Shown piece after piece: positions 38,313 through 48,510 of a DNA stretch of 64,000 bases; the first letter of the stretch is position 1; each line of letters begins with the position of its first letter. The notes under the pieces are model-generated. The model made no database searches. It saw only the letters and a program-made list of their open reading frames with translations, and was not told the DNA's origin. The stretch is from Chrysoporthe austroafricana (taxonomy: Eukaryota > Ascomycota > Sordariomycetes > Diaporthales > Cryphonectriaceae): contig JYIP02000002.1 in assembly GCA_001051155.2 (NCBI GenBank), positions 4,037,583-4,101,582 of the forward strand, in the 5' to 3' direction. A program made the position numbers and the translations under genes.

Positions 38313-38702
38313 TTAAGTTCATGACGGGCAGTTATCACTGCCCTGAACCAAGGCACCGAGGGCTGCATCGTAGGTGTGAGTAACAAAGGTACGGGGATAG
38401 TAACAATGTGAAAAAGATGTGTTTCATTGGATCAAGTTCTGGTATCATCCGTCTACTCAGCAGTTGTTTTCTGATCCTGAACGCCAAAAAGTGTCAAATC
38501 CGAACCAATGATCCCATCCTGAAGATCTTGCCGTCTTGCGTGACAGCGTTACGTAGCTGTGCCACTCTCAGCATTGCATTTACTTGCCACAGCCCGAGCA
38601 CGACCTACTTCTCAGCATCTTTGTGTGTTGAGGTGATGAGTTCATGGGTAACATGAGAAGTATGGCCCCATGCCAGCAAAGTGCGGCTTTACAACTCTGT
38701 GC
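38313..38702. other. Convergent 3' flanks of the GFA and eIF2B-alpha genes
   Basis: About 390 bp between facing stops; nothing further recognised. Confidence 0.4.
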
Positions 38703-39922
38703 TCAAGAGGCGTATATACTCAAAACAAACTCAAGTATTGACGCCGGCGTCTTGGTGCCTTGCTCTGTGATGAAGGCTTTCACTAGTTCAGGAGGCTGCG
38801 CAGGCATTAGTGAGACGCCACGGTGCAGGTGTGCCAATCGTACTTACCGTATAGTCTGCCTGCCATTGATTCTCACTCGCCTTCGAATCTGGCGTCGTTG
38901 TGTCATCCGCATTGCCCTTCTTGAAATCGAGAACCCTCTGCTTGACGCCAAGCCGCGTCACATCGATCTGGTCCAGCGGCAGCACCATGGCAAACTTGTG
39001 GGTCTCCGTCACGACGTAGAAGTCCACCTTCAGGTCCCTCGCGAGCATCGCCAGCTGGTACGTACCCATCCTCGACAGGACGCCACCGCGCTGGCACACC
39101 GCCTCGGCGCCGACAAAGACCCGGTCGACCTTGCCCAGCTTCATCGCATGCGCCATGGACGCAACGTCCACCGTCGACACCGGCACGCCCCTCTCTCTCA
39201 GCGCCTTGACGGCGGGCTCGCTGTCCGGGCTGCCGTCCATGACGTAGATGACCCTGAAGTCCGGGCTACCGTGGAGCTCGGACCGCCTGTCCGCGGCGCG
39301 CAGCAGCAGCTGCTTGACGCACCTGCTCCCGCCGCTCGTGAGGACGGTGCTCCCCGGCGTGACGTACCGGGCGCCCACGTCGGCGATAGCGGCGCGAGCG
39401 GCCTTGGCCTGGGCCGCGAAGCCGCGGCTGTTGCGCACCAGGTACTGGCGCATGTCCTCGAAGCTCATCTTGGTGGAGCTGGCGATGCGCGTAGGGCCGG
39501 CGCCGCCGGAGCCGTCGTCCCGGGTCTCCTGCCTAAGGGAACTCAGGAGCGTCCGGGTGAAGAGCTCGGCGCCCGCCGTCGGGGGGATGGGGTTTGGGAC
39601 GGAGGACTTGAGGTGCGCGATCTGCGCGTTGACGATCTCGACCGTCTCGAAGACCGTGGACGTGGTCAGGTGGCTGAGGAGCTCGATGAGGGCCTCGATG
39701 GCCGCGACGGGCATGGAGAGCTCGCTGTCCTCGGCGAGGAAGCGGTTGTAGGTGGCAACGAGACTGCACATAGTCAGCGGGGAGGGTCCCCCGTGTGGTA
39801 GCCGTGGTGTGAGGGACGACTCACTCGAAGACAGAGCCATCTTTTGTCTTGACGACTGTGTCTGGTTTGGCACGGAGCGGGAGTTTCGAGGACGTCCCGG
39901 GTCCCAGCTGGTCTGTTGTCAT
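38703..39922 (-). CDS. gcn3: Translation initiation factor eIF2B subunit alpha (Gcn3)
   Basis: Alpha is a regulatory subunit of eIF2B, the nucleotide exchange factor for eIF2, and senses phosphorylated eIF2-alpha in the general amino-acid control response. Three exons on the minus strand: 39922-39825, 39763-38848, 38795-38703, giving 368 aa. The IF-2B Rossmann-like domain is complete: FEDMRQYLVRNSRGFAAQA, the TVLTSGGSRCVKQLL segment, RVIYVMDGSPDSEP, VFVGAEAVCQRGGVLSRMGTYQLAM, and VVTETHKF. The end, ADYTPPELVKAFITEQGTKTP, matches the family terminus and is only obtained by splicing the last 51-nt intron. It is somewhat longer than yeast Gcn3 (305 aa), with extra N-terminal sequence and a low-complexity insert. 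Head-to-head with NECAP. Confidence 0.94.
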
Positions 39923-40813
39923 CTTGCAGTACGGTGTTGGTCTGATCTCCTCTCTGGTCGTGGAATTATTCGTCGAGTGATCTGGCGCGTCGCAGAGAAA
40001 TCAGTCGAGGGTAGACTTGAGCTTCGTTTCGTTGGCGTTGAAGTGGGATGAGTCAAGGGCCTAAAGCACCGCCTGCCGTTTACAGACTTTAGCACTGGTC
40101 TTTAGAACCCCACGTCCCGCGCCAGTGCCTGCGTCATTCGCGGGGCAGATTGAAGTTCAGGGTCCAGGGTCTCCAAAGTGCCACCACAGTCGAAGCTCGA
40201 ACCACGGGACCGGACCGCGCGTTACAATTTGATAAAGTTTTGACAACGCGTAACCTACCTTGCCTGTTCCTATGCATGATATTTGCTCGTATGCTCGACA
40301 GCTGTGTGCGAGTAGAATGTCGCACAAGCAGTTTTGATTCGAATATGGCTGAAGGTCGAGCCAATGCACAGCGAACATACCTTGATATGGGGGGTACTAG
40401 TCTTAAAGGTTCAAATATGAAAAAGACCACGCCAAACGCAACTAACTGGTTTGGATTTAGTTGAGTCTTTTAAGTTGTCTATCGATCTGTGACTGACATG
40501 GCTGCGCTCCCTGCAGCGGTCAATTGCCTCTACGCGATACATGTGTCTGTTAATCTATATTGAAAGAGAAATAAAATAGAATAATGATTCTTGGAGGGGG
40601 CGCAATTGGTGGGCGGAGCTTTCTATCTCAGGATGGAGATCCAGGGGTGAGGTGATTGAGTGGGGGGTAGCTTGTCTCTCAACTAATAAGCTTCCCCTGA
40701 AACCACAGCATCTGGACCGTGATACCCGACTTGACACTCATCTATCAGCTGCTATAGTACACTCCCACAACTCAGATCACTACGCCCACACAACCTCACC
40801 ATCACCCTTCAGG
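39923..40813. other. Divergent region between gcn3 and the NECAP gene
   Basis: About 890 bp expected to carry both promoters. No gene, repeat or Gcn4-type TGACTCA cluster was recognised with confidence. Confidence 0.4.
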
Positions 40814-41599
40814 ATGGAATCCTTCGACCCCGCCACAGGCGAGCCGTTGCCCCAGGACGCCATCCAGCGTATCCTCTTCATCTCCATGAACGTGCACGTC
40901 TACAACATCCCCCCGCTGACGTCCACGAAGGGCCACATGGCCGCCCACTGGACCGATGACCCCAAGCGGCACATCTCCACCTGCCGCCTGCGCGTGATCG
41001 AGACCGCCATCCCGCAGCCCGGCGGGCAGGACGATAAGGTGAAGACGGACGTCGTCCTGGAGGACGCCTCCACGGCCCAGCTCTTCGCCGCCGCGCCCTA
41101 CACCTCGCCCGCGGCCGTCGAGCCCACGCTCGACAGCAGCCGCTTCTTCGCGGTGCGCGTGCAGGACTCCAGTGGGAGGAAGGCGACGCTGGGCATCGGC
41201 TTCGAGGAGAGGAGCGAGGCCTTCGACTTCGGGGTGGCCCTGCAGGACGCGCAGAAGGCGTTGGGGCTGGACGGGGGCGCCGCCGCCGCGGCGAGCCAGG
41301 CGCAGGCCAAGAAGAGGGAGGCCGAGGAGAAGAGGGACCTAAGCCTCAAGGAGGGGGAGACGATCACGGTGAACCTGGGCGGGAAGTTCGGGAGGAGGAG
41401 GCCGCAGCAGCCGCAGAAGCCCGCGGACGAGAACGTCAGCCTGTCATCGTTCTCGCTGCCGCCTCCGCCGTCTGGGTCCGGCAACCGGAACTCCTTGATC
41501 GCACCACCACCGAGCGCGGGTGCTCAGGCGGCCGACTTACAAGGGAAGACCGCGCAGGACCTGGGCTTCGACGACGGGGAGAACGGCGAGTTCGCCTGA
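40814..41599 (+). CDS. NECAP-like adaptin-ear-binding coat-associated protein
   Basis: Single exon, 261 aa, starting at 40814 (aggATGgaa); the frame is open further upstream but no better ATG is in register. The N-terminal PH-like NECAP domain (about 15-165) is clear: QRILFISMNVHVYNIPPLTS, HWTDDPKRHISTCRLRVIE, DSSRFFAVRVQD, and GIGFEERSEAFDFGVALQDA. NECAP proteins bind AP-2 and AP-1 adaptors and promote clathrin-coat assembly in endocytosis. The C-terminal part is a charged helix followed by a Pro/Ser-rich tail with DLGFDD-type acidic motifs that could contact adaptor ears. The animal WVQF motif is not seen. It is unusually GC-rich in codon choice. Convergent with the next gene, about 175 bp between stops. 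Confidence 0.93.
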   Translation: MESFDPATGEPLPQDAIQRILFISMNVHVYNIPPLTSTKGHMAAHWTDDPKRHISTCRLRVIETAIPQPGGQDDKVKTDVVLEDASTAQLFAAAPYTSPAAVEPTLDSSRFFAVRVQDSSGRKATLGIGFEERSEAFDFGVALQDAQKALGLDGGAAAAASQAQAKKREAEEKRDLSLKEGETITVNLGGKFGRRRPQQPQKPADENVSLSSFSLPPPPSGSGNRNSLIAPPPSAGAQAADLQGKTAQDLGFDDGENGEFA

Positions 41600-41774
41600 G
41601 TGCAGATGGTTCTTTCATTCTTTCACGCATGGCCTGACGCCTGGAGTCTTGCTTTTGGAAGAGCGGTTTTCGAAAGTTCATGAAGAAAGCACGCTCAGCT
41701 ATGAATTAAACGTATGCTCTCGACGATCCAACAAATCTTCCACGACAGACACGGCTCACGCCTTCGTTGGTGGC

Positions 41775-42767
41775 TCATTCCCATTCCGGCTTGTTATCCT
41801 TCCAAATTGTCTGTAATCCCGGCATGCTCATCCTCTTATCACTTGGGTGTGGCGAGAATGCATCTGCAAGCGACCATCTCCGACCAGTGTATGCCTCTTT
41901 CCGTGGCAGTGCAGCAGCAAAATCGACTGACTTGACGGCCTTGTGTTTCGGGGCACTTTCCCTAGTGAGCGGTGCCATAGATGTCCTGCGGGACGGTGCC
42001 GCGAGCACTCCCTCGGAGACATACGGAGGCTGAAAGTTGGTACCAAGATAGTAGGATGGGTCGTTCGGTACGATGGGGCTCACCATGGGATACTGTGCTC
42101 CTACCCAGTACGGCGATGTCAGAGGGCTCGGGGCGATGGGTGTCGGGTGGTAGAGGCCAGGAGGCAGTGGTGTGAGCGGTGAGACGGGGTCGACGGGTGA
42201 CAGCAGAGGCAGAGCTATCGGGCCCCAAGGCGAATATGGACTCCAGGCTATTGAGTACGGCGCCAACACCGCTGAGTGGGCCTGGTAGAAACTCGCTTGA
42301 CTCAGATCCTGATTATGTAGGTCGTGCAATCTCAGCAGGATCAGTTGTTCCTGCTTGTGAGACTCCGCAATGTTGCCTTTTAGCACATTGGCCTCCTTAC
42401 GCATTTTCTTGGCCTCGCCCTTGCTGTGCGCCGAGGCAAGCCGGGCCTCGATGTTGTAGAGGGCATGTGTTAGCCTCTCGCCACGTTCGTACTGCCGTTG
42501 TAGGTTCTCTAGCAGGTAGGAGCGCTCATAATCCTGTGAGCCCAGCGCTGGCGGACTCAAGACTGGACTTTGGATGCCGTAATATGGAGTCGCCTGAATC
42601 GTCAAGGATGAGGATGGCCGAAAGTCCCTCGTTCTAGTTGGCGATCCGCCATTGATACTGAGCTGGTTCAGTTCTTTGTCGACGTAGACAGCAGAAGAAT
42701 CCAATGCGTTGGAGTCTTCCTTTCGCGGCTCCATGGTTGTCGGGCTTGTTGGGCTCTTCGCCGCCAT
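41775..42767 (-). CDS. Unknown protein with central coiled coil and Pro/Ser/Tyr-rich region
   Basis: Single exon, 330 aa, from ATG 42767. I do not recognise a named domain. A charged helical segment (about 80-150: YERSYLLENLQRQYERGERL onward, with ARLASAHSKGEAKKMRKEA) is predicted coiled coil. It is followed by a long low-complexity Pro/Ser/Tyr/Leu-rich region with repeated SPxxP and PLTPLPP-like patches (about 165-255). The C-terminal tail is basic with serine motifs (RRTS, RRWSL, RMSM) that look like basophilic kinase sites. The frame is long and its codon use resembles neighbours, so it is likely real. Function unknown; candidates are a scaffold or polarity protein, but that is speculation. 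Confidence 0.7.
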   Translation of the reverse strand: MAAKSPTSPTTMEPRKEDSNALDSSAVYVDKELNQLSINGGSPTRTRDFRPSSSLTIQATPYYGIQSPVLSPPALGSQDYERSYLLENLQRQYERGERLTHALYNIEARLASAHSKGEAKKMRKEANVLKGNIAESHKQEQLILLRLHDLHNQDLSQASFYQAHSAVLAPYSIAWSPYSPWGPIALPLLSPVDPVSPLTPLPPGLYHPTPIAPSPLTSPYWVGAQYPMVSPIVPNDPSYYLGTNFQPPYVSEGVLAAPSRRTSMAPLTRESAPKHKAVKSVDFAAALPRKEAYTGRRWSLADAFSPHPSDKRMSMPGLQTIWKDNKPEWE

Positions 42768-43209
42768 GTTTGCGGAGCATTGGAGGGCAGAGCAAGTTTC
42801 TATATAGAGACCAAAGACTATCGTACGTCTAGGAAGGTCACTTGAACTCTAAGGATACGCGGATAGCTCATAGAGCGACGCATAGAATCCAGCCTCCATG
42901 TCCTACTCCTAATACTAGGAGACAATACAAAGAAGTCGAATGCATCTAGCCTAGTGTCCTCCGAGTCTATCATGAGTCTTATTCGGTCCAGAATAGATAT
43001 TCTGCGTCCGAACAAAGGAATCGAGTAGCGGTGGCCAAGAGTGAGTTTTTGGCGTCCTCAAGTTCGTTGTTGACTTGCAGCTGAAGCTCATTTGTAGGGA
43101 CTTTTGATCAGCCTCGTTCCGAGCATTGCTTGAGACCGGTCTCGAAACCCACGGACATAGCCTGCAGGACGGAAGCTTGTTGCTGTGTGCGATGGACAAA
43201 GAAACTATG

Positions 43210-43327
43210 TGTAGTTGAGGCGTGTGGTTGAGGCATGTGGTTGAGGCATGTGGTTGAGGCATGTGGTTGAGGGCATGTGGTTGAGGGCATGTGGTTGAGG
43301 GCATATGGTTGAGGGCATGTGGTTGAG
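43210..43327 (+). repeat. Minisatellite, about nine copies of a 13-14 bp unit
   Basis: The unit is gtggttgaggcat (13 bp), changing midway to gtggttgagggcat (14 bp). The two length variants sit in separate blocks: first three to four 13-bp copies, then about four 14-bp copies. One late copy carries a g-to-a change. Confidence 0.9.
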
Positions 43328-43463
43328 TATTAGACCAGTCAACACACGAGGTCAGTGCTGGGGCGCTGTGTCACGATCATTAAGGTTGGGCCATTTCAAT
43401 CACGCCGAAATCGAAGCTATAGACCGGCTGAAAGCGGTCCAGCCACCGCCTCGACTGTAATCC

Positions 43464-43562
43464 GCGTTGCTAGCTCAGCTGGTAAAGCGTGAACTACCAC
43501 CAAAATAGATTGCAGTCGAGCTGCGAACCGGAGGGTCGCCCGTTCAAACCCCGGTCCGGCAG
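43464..43562 (+). tRNA. Degenerate tRNA-like element with A and B boxes
   Basis: TAGCTCAGCTGG at 43471-43482 is a perfect polymerase III A box, and GTTCAAACC at 43542-43550 is a B box. The spacing, about 25 nt larger than an intronless tRNA, would allow a tRNA intron. However, neither the acceptor ends (5' GCGTTGC against 3' GTCCGGCA) nor the T-arm stem pair properly, and I cannot assign an anticodon. It is probably a tRNA pseudogene or tRNA-derived (SINE-type) sequence rather than a working tRNA. Confidence 0.4.
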
Positions 43563-43809
43563 AAAAAATTCCTGGGAGTTTCCGTGGAAAGAGGATTCAG
43601 GGACAGTACACTCATGTGTGGCGGGAGTTCCCCTGGCCATATCCTCCAGTACACCGGTCACCAGAAGAATTCGCAAAACCCCCCACGGTAGAGCGGGCTG
43701 GGGGTTTTCGGCCTCCAAGGGCACCGCAACAAGGTGCTCTTGGACGGAGCTTTTTGCGATTCTTTTTTTCTTTTCTCCCCCCTTCCCACTGCACTTTGGA
43801 GTGCTGGTC

Positions 43810-45162
43810 CTAGAGGTTGAAGCCATCGTGACCTGGAGGGTCGCAGAACCGCCACAGCCCAGCTGCTTCAGCTGCCTTTCTGACAGAGCTGACTTCCTCG
43901 GTGCTCACAGCACGGTTGATCTCAGCATATCGGACGTCCTCCTTAGCACCTTCTGAGTCTCCCGCTGGTGTCCCTTTGTTCATGCCGGCCTTTCGCCTGG
44001 GCTTGCCCACATGCGCATCAGGATGATATTGTTCTGCGACAGCTGTCAGCGGAGCGCCATGCGCTAAGGCTGGGCTGGAGCATACCCATGATATTGACAA
44101 AGCAGTCTGTCGAGACCTCGTCTGCAAGGAACTTCATGATGCGTTCGCCCTCGGCCTCTAGCCCCGGCATGACGAGGTGCCGCACTAACAAGCCCTTCTT
44201 CGCGATGCCGTCGGGCGTAAAGCACAGGTCCCCGACCTGCGCGTGCATAGCCTTGATGCTCTCCCTCGCCGCCGCCGCATAGTCGTCCGCCTTGAGCAGC
44301 CTCTTGGACGTAGCCGGGTCCCACACCTTGAAGTCTGGCAGGTAGATGTCGACCAGCCCATCCAGGAGTTCCAACGACGCAAGCGAGTCGTAGGCCGATG
44401 TGTTGTAGATGATGGGCAGGGTCAGCCCCCGGTCTCGAGCATCTAGGATGGCCAGGGCAACCTGTGGTACGACATGTTCCGGGGTGATGAGGTTGATGTT
44501 GTGCACGTTTCCGACCTCTTGTAGCTTCATGAACCAGTCGGCGAGCTCGTCAGGCCGCAGGTTAAAGCCGTTTTTCTGATGGCTTATGTCGTGGTTCTGG
44601 CAGAAGGAACAGCGGAGGTTGCACATAGAGAAGAAGACGCTGCCTGATCCGTTGTGTCCTTGGACACAGGGCTCTGTGATCGTGTGAGCCTGGGGCCATT
44701 CCAATAGCCAGCGAAGTCTTCCCGGCTCCTGCAGACCCCGTCTCTGCGACCCAGCAAGACTTATAGCATGCCGGAGCACTCAACAAGCAACGCACCTTCG
44801 CCAAAGTGGGGGGCAATAATATTAACCACGACATCCGAGCCGATAAGACACATGCCCGTCTTCTCATATCTGTTCACTCCGCACAGCCGCGGGCACAAGT
44901 TGCAATTTCGCAGATGAGCGTAGGCCCTAGAGCGCTTTTTTGCTTCGTCTAGAGAGGACAACATCATGTACTTGAATTGCCGTAAATCCATCAGTTACAG
45001 GTTTCTAATTGCGAACTGAGAGGAACATACCCGAGGCATGTAGTCGTCCAGCAGGAACGGCGGTGCAAGGTGAAGGGATCTGTAGAAGGCTGGCACGCGG
45101 GCACCGGGCGAGACTGCGCACGGTGCTCCCTTGCGAAGAGCACTGATCGCGGGTCTCTTCAT
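43810..45162 (-). CDS. PflX-type radical SAM protein, probably mitochondrial
   Basis: Four exons on the minus strand: 45162-45031, 44970-44796, 44673-44086, 44033-43810, giving 372 aa. The first 40 residues are basic and Ser/Ala/Arg-rich with no acidic residue until LLDDYM, as in a mitochondrial targeting peptide. An N-terminal cysteine motif (NCNLCPRLCGVNR) is followed by the radical SAM cluster C120-x3-C124-x2-C127 in CNLRCSFCQNHD, which binds a 4Fe-4S cluster and SAM. The remainder has the TIM-barrel features of pyruvate-formate-lyase-activating-enzyme-like proteins (YLPDFKVWDPATSKRLL, LVRHLVMPGLE). It ends with a helix RYAEINRAVS to AAGLWRF. This family is mainly bacterial, and the substrate in fungi is unknown. 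Fungal pyruvate formate-lyase is absent in most ascomycetes, so the activase label should not be taken literally. Confidence 0.85.
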
Positions 45163-45688
45163 GATGGGATGCGTTACATGGTTGACAAGTTATGAGCGGA
45201 CGTGGTAAGATGTGTGTGCTCGAGCAGCTTGGTGTCAAGGGTGGCAAATATCCGAGTCCAACGCGCCGGCTCAGTCAGTGAGAACCTGATGCGGGGCTGT
45301 CGTCACCTAACTCGGTCCACGAAGGTGACACGATAAGGCTCTATGAGTGTATATACAAGCACTTTTCACAAATCGAGCCAAGAAATCCGCAAATCTAAGG
45401 TTAAGTTGTCTATACAATTCCTCGTTCACGATTTTTCGTCGCACATTCTTTTATCTTCGAAGGCGCATTGCCCAATCTCAACCAGGGAAGGGTGTCTCCG
45501 ACACGTGTTCTAAGCAGAGCGGAATACTTAGGGACGAACAGGAAGAAATCTAATTCGCTGTGTAATGTGTCTAGGTCTATATCACAAGTCTAACTGTAGA
45601 TATCTTGGGTATCTAGAACTTCTCGGGATAAATGCCAACAAAGATCCGCCGTAAAATGACCAGAGTCGTTCAGTCGTCCATCCGCCAA
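45163..45688. other. Intergenic region between the radical SAM and TMEM42-like genes
   Basis: About 530 bp with both genes on the minus strand. It holds the promoter of the radical SAM gene. No repeat or gene recognised. Confidence 0.4.
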
Positions 45689-46770
45689 CTATACGATATC
45701 CTCGTCCCCGTCCTTCAGCTCAGAGTCTAAGAGCCCTTCTAACTGAGCGACATCCTCGTCCTCGTCCTTCAGTTCGGAGTCCAGGATCTCTTCTGTCTGA
45801 GGGACATCCTCATAAGCACCCAGTCCGTCCTGGCCCGAAGGAGTAGCGCCGGCCTCATCACTAGAGGACTTGCCGCTCTCATCCTTGCTCCCGATGATCA
45901 CGTTGCCAGCGACCAAAAAGGTCGCGCCAGCCCACCAGAGGGGAGGGAGGGACTCGGAGAATATCATGAGGCCGAGCATAGCTGTGATCATAAAGTTGGA
46001 GGATGTGTTTATGATCGAGACCTGAGTGGTAGAGTTGCCCTTCGCGAGGGCTTGTGTGAACAGGGTCCACATCACTCCGTTGAAGACCAGATTGAGCCCG
46101 AAGAAGATCTGCTCTCAGATATCAGCAAGACATCCAAATGGTAGACCCAGCGCCCATACAAGAGGCAGGAAGGATGGCATTTGTCAGTCGACGAGCCGGT
46201 GGGAGGGTGGTACTCACAGCGCGGACGATGTATTCGATGACATTCTCCACGGAGTCGAGGTGAAAGAGCCTCGCAACCCCTTGAGCGAAACTGGTAGTCA
46301 ACTCGGTGGTTGTTCTGTCGCACGGTCAGTAAATTAGCGCTTCTGATGAAGTTCTCGAGACCATCTGTCCGGTGGCTCGAGCGCACGAGGGTGACCGGCC
46401 TGTAGCGACACCGTCTCGTCCACTGGGCACGAGATGACCACCAGGTGGCAGAACACTGCAATCGGAGCGATTTTCGTACTCACAGCTTCGCGAACACACC
46501 GTTGAACGCAGCGCACGCGCCGCTGGCAATCGCCAACACGATCCACTGGTTCCGCCGAGCCCAGCCCATCTTCTCGTGCGCGTTGTCCGGGTCTTCGGCT
46601 CTGGCGGCGTCTCTGGACAGCAGAGGGCGCCGCTCACCTGCCTGGGACTCAGGATCCATCGCGCCGGAGGAGGGACTCCCCTTTTCGTCAGTGACACGCA
46701 GTGCAGCTGACCCGGTTGCAGGGGTGGATGAAAAGGTGGACTCGGCGGCTGGGCGGCGTCGGCGGATCAT
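45689..46770 (-). pseudogene. TMEM42-like EamA-family membrane protein with an apparent 1-nt frameshift
   Basis: Exons on the minus strand: 46770-46484, 46314-46218, 46109-45689. It is most like transmembrane protein 42, an EamA/DMT-type small transporter-like family of unknown substrate. A long hydrophilic N-terminus precedes the first helix (QWIVLAIASGACAAFNGVFA). Later hydrophobic segments include GVMWTLFTQALAKGNSTTQV, NFMITAMLGLMIF and LWWAGATFLVAGNVII. Splicing in phase gives IFFGLNLVF, but the next conserved stretch (NGVMW) is in another frame. An extra T in the ttt at 46080-46082 (AAA in the gene) breaks it; unshifted, translation would stop near 45879. With one base fewer the protein would be about 267 aa. 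The acidic tail contains a duplicated unit. A sequencing error is as likely as a true pseudogene. Confidence 0.7.
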
Positions 46771-47587
46771 GTTGAGCGGCGGAAGAGACTGACACGACTG
46801 AGTAATGTGTCCTGTGTAGCCAAGAGGTATTAATAAACAGCATGATCCATGCACAGAGGGCACTTGGTGTTTCAAGGTTTCTTTGGACGCTTTGTCGGAC
46901 TTCTGCTGCGCCTTGGCCAAGCAGAGGTCAAACGTCAGCGTTGTGTTGCAAGGGTGACACACCTCCCTGCGCAGACCAGACCACTCACAACGCACACAGT
47001 ACTCGCAGGCACACAGAGACAGTCACGGCAGCAGAGGCTGAAATGAAATATTTCACGAAGAGTTGTCCAACTTCTAAAATAAAAAAACCAGTCTCTAACC
47101 TATTTTCTTTTTCTTCTTTTTGAAAACTGTCTGAAAGGGATAGATGTCCTTACAATAAGTATCTCGTCAAGGAGCCATAGTTGAAGGTTGAAGTTCCCCC
47201 GATTTCCTGAGATGCTTCAACATTGTCCCTCCTGTTCTAACGTCACACTCGACTACACTCACCGCGCAGATAAAGAAATGAACTCCAGTCGAAAAAGACT
47301 CGATCAAGTCTTAAGAGAGGTAGCCCTTCCACACGAATGTTCTTCCCTCCCTTATTCACTGGCATCGTCGCGGTGCCGAATAGATTGGAAATAGTATTAC
47401 GGTGTCTCGACCAGCAATAGATTCGAGCACTGATCGCCAAATCGCGAGACGTCTCTCTATACGGGGGCAAAATGCGCTCCCCTTGCCATGAAATAACCTA
47501 CAGACGCCTCCCAAAACGCCTAGCCAAGACTCCAGGACCAATGCCAAACGCCAAATATGAGTGCTAACATGCAGACCTGTTCCGGCC
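46771..47587. other. Intergenic region between the TMEM42-like gene and TFIIA-gamma
   Basis: About 820 bp, both neighbours on the minus strand. Contains an A- and T-rich patch (about 47073-47120). No gene found. Confidence 0.4.
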
Positions 47588-48160
47588 TTACTGACCCTCG
47601 CCGGGGCGCTTCGCATTGCAGCTGACGATCTTGACTTTGTCCGCGACGACTACCTGGCCGCCGTTCTCCATCTTGAAGGAGACGTTCTTGATGAGGAAGG
47701 TCCACACCTCGTCGCAGAAGCGGTAGGTATCCAGGGAGCCCTATGGAGTTGCGCGCAAAGTCGCCCGTGTCAGCCTTCTGAGACCTTGGACCTTCTCTGT
47801 GTCTGCAACAACCCAAATGCTCTTTCTCTCCTCCCGACACCGCAGATAGACTGAGTGATGCATATGCAGATAGGTGGCCTGCTCACCTTGAATGTCAACC
47901 GGGCCTTGACCTTGTCCTGCAACACGTCCGCGATCGCTCGGTCGAAGTTGGCGAGGATCTTCATCGCCAGCTGCGGGTCGATGCGGTGCTCCGTGATCAG
48001 GTCATCGAGAGTATCCGTCAGAGTGGCGCCGATGCTATCCAGCGCAGAGCGCAAGTCACGTCAGCCATCAAGCGGTAGGTAGAAGAAGCAGAGGGCGATG
48101 TGGTGCGATGTACCTGCTACGGCGGTACAGCTCGTAGTAGTTCTGAGCACCGGAAGCCAT
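47588..48160 (-). CDS. toa2: Transcription initiation factor IIA small subunit (TFIIA-gamma, Toa2)
   Basis: TFIIA stabilises TBP on the TATA box; the gamma subunit pairs with the large subunit through a helical bundle and beta barrel. Three exons on the minus strand: 48160-48114, 48034-47887, 47740-47588, giving 115 aa, the family length. Helical part: [20 protein letters not shown], then [16 protein letters not shown] and FDRAIADVL. Barrel part: [20 protein letters not shown], then FLIKNVSFK and [15 protein letters not shown]. The second intron (146 nt) is longer than most here. Head-to-head with the V-ATPase gene, 350 bp apart. Confidence 0.95.
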
Positions 48161-48510
48161 CTTGTCTTGCGCTAGCCTCAGTATTTCCTGTTGGCCGTGT
48201 GGGTTTGGTTGATGAAAGAGGGAGAGTCGGTTTAAATAGGTCCCGAGATGAAGGAGGCCTGGCGGGATGGTTGCCGGGGCTGACTCAGCTGGATCTCCGA
48301 GTTGCAGGGAGCCGGGACCCACCTCAGGCCGCTTCCCCCACGTGATTGGCTCCGATTTTAGATCAGAGTCAAGCAAGGAGCTCCTGCTGTACAGCACTAC
48401 GGAGTGCTGCTGATGACGACCTCGCGTTAGCTTCCGGTCGTGTCTTCTTCACGACAATCCAACGTGCCCCCTTCCACCTTTTCCCGACCAGCTCTCCAAC
48501 TCTGCCCAGG
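48161..48510. other. Divergent promoter region, TFIIA-gamma and V-ATPase c''
   Basis: 350 bp between two start codons pointing away from each other, so both housekeeping promoters must lie here. No specific element could be assigned. Confidence 0.45.

Larger units (their letters stand above)
42768..43809. other. Gap holding the minisatellite and tRNA-like element
   Basis: About 1 kb between two minus-strand genes. Apart from the tandem repeat and the tRNA-like element, listed separately, the rest shows no coding signal. A pyrimidine-rich run lies at about 43762-43790. Confidence 0.5.

Noticed and set aside
38644..39801. Plus-strand frame of 385 codons
   Set aside because: It is the antisense shadow of the eIF2B-alpha gene; GC-rich codons keep the opposite strand open.
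43108..43304. Minus-strand frames rich in Pro/His/Asn repeats
   Set aside because: They are translations of the minisatellite, not a protein gene.
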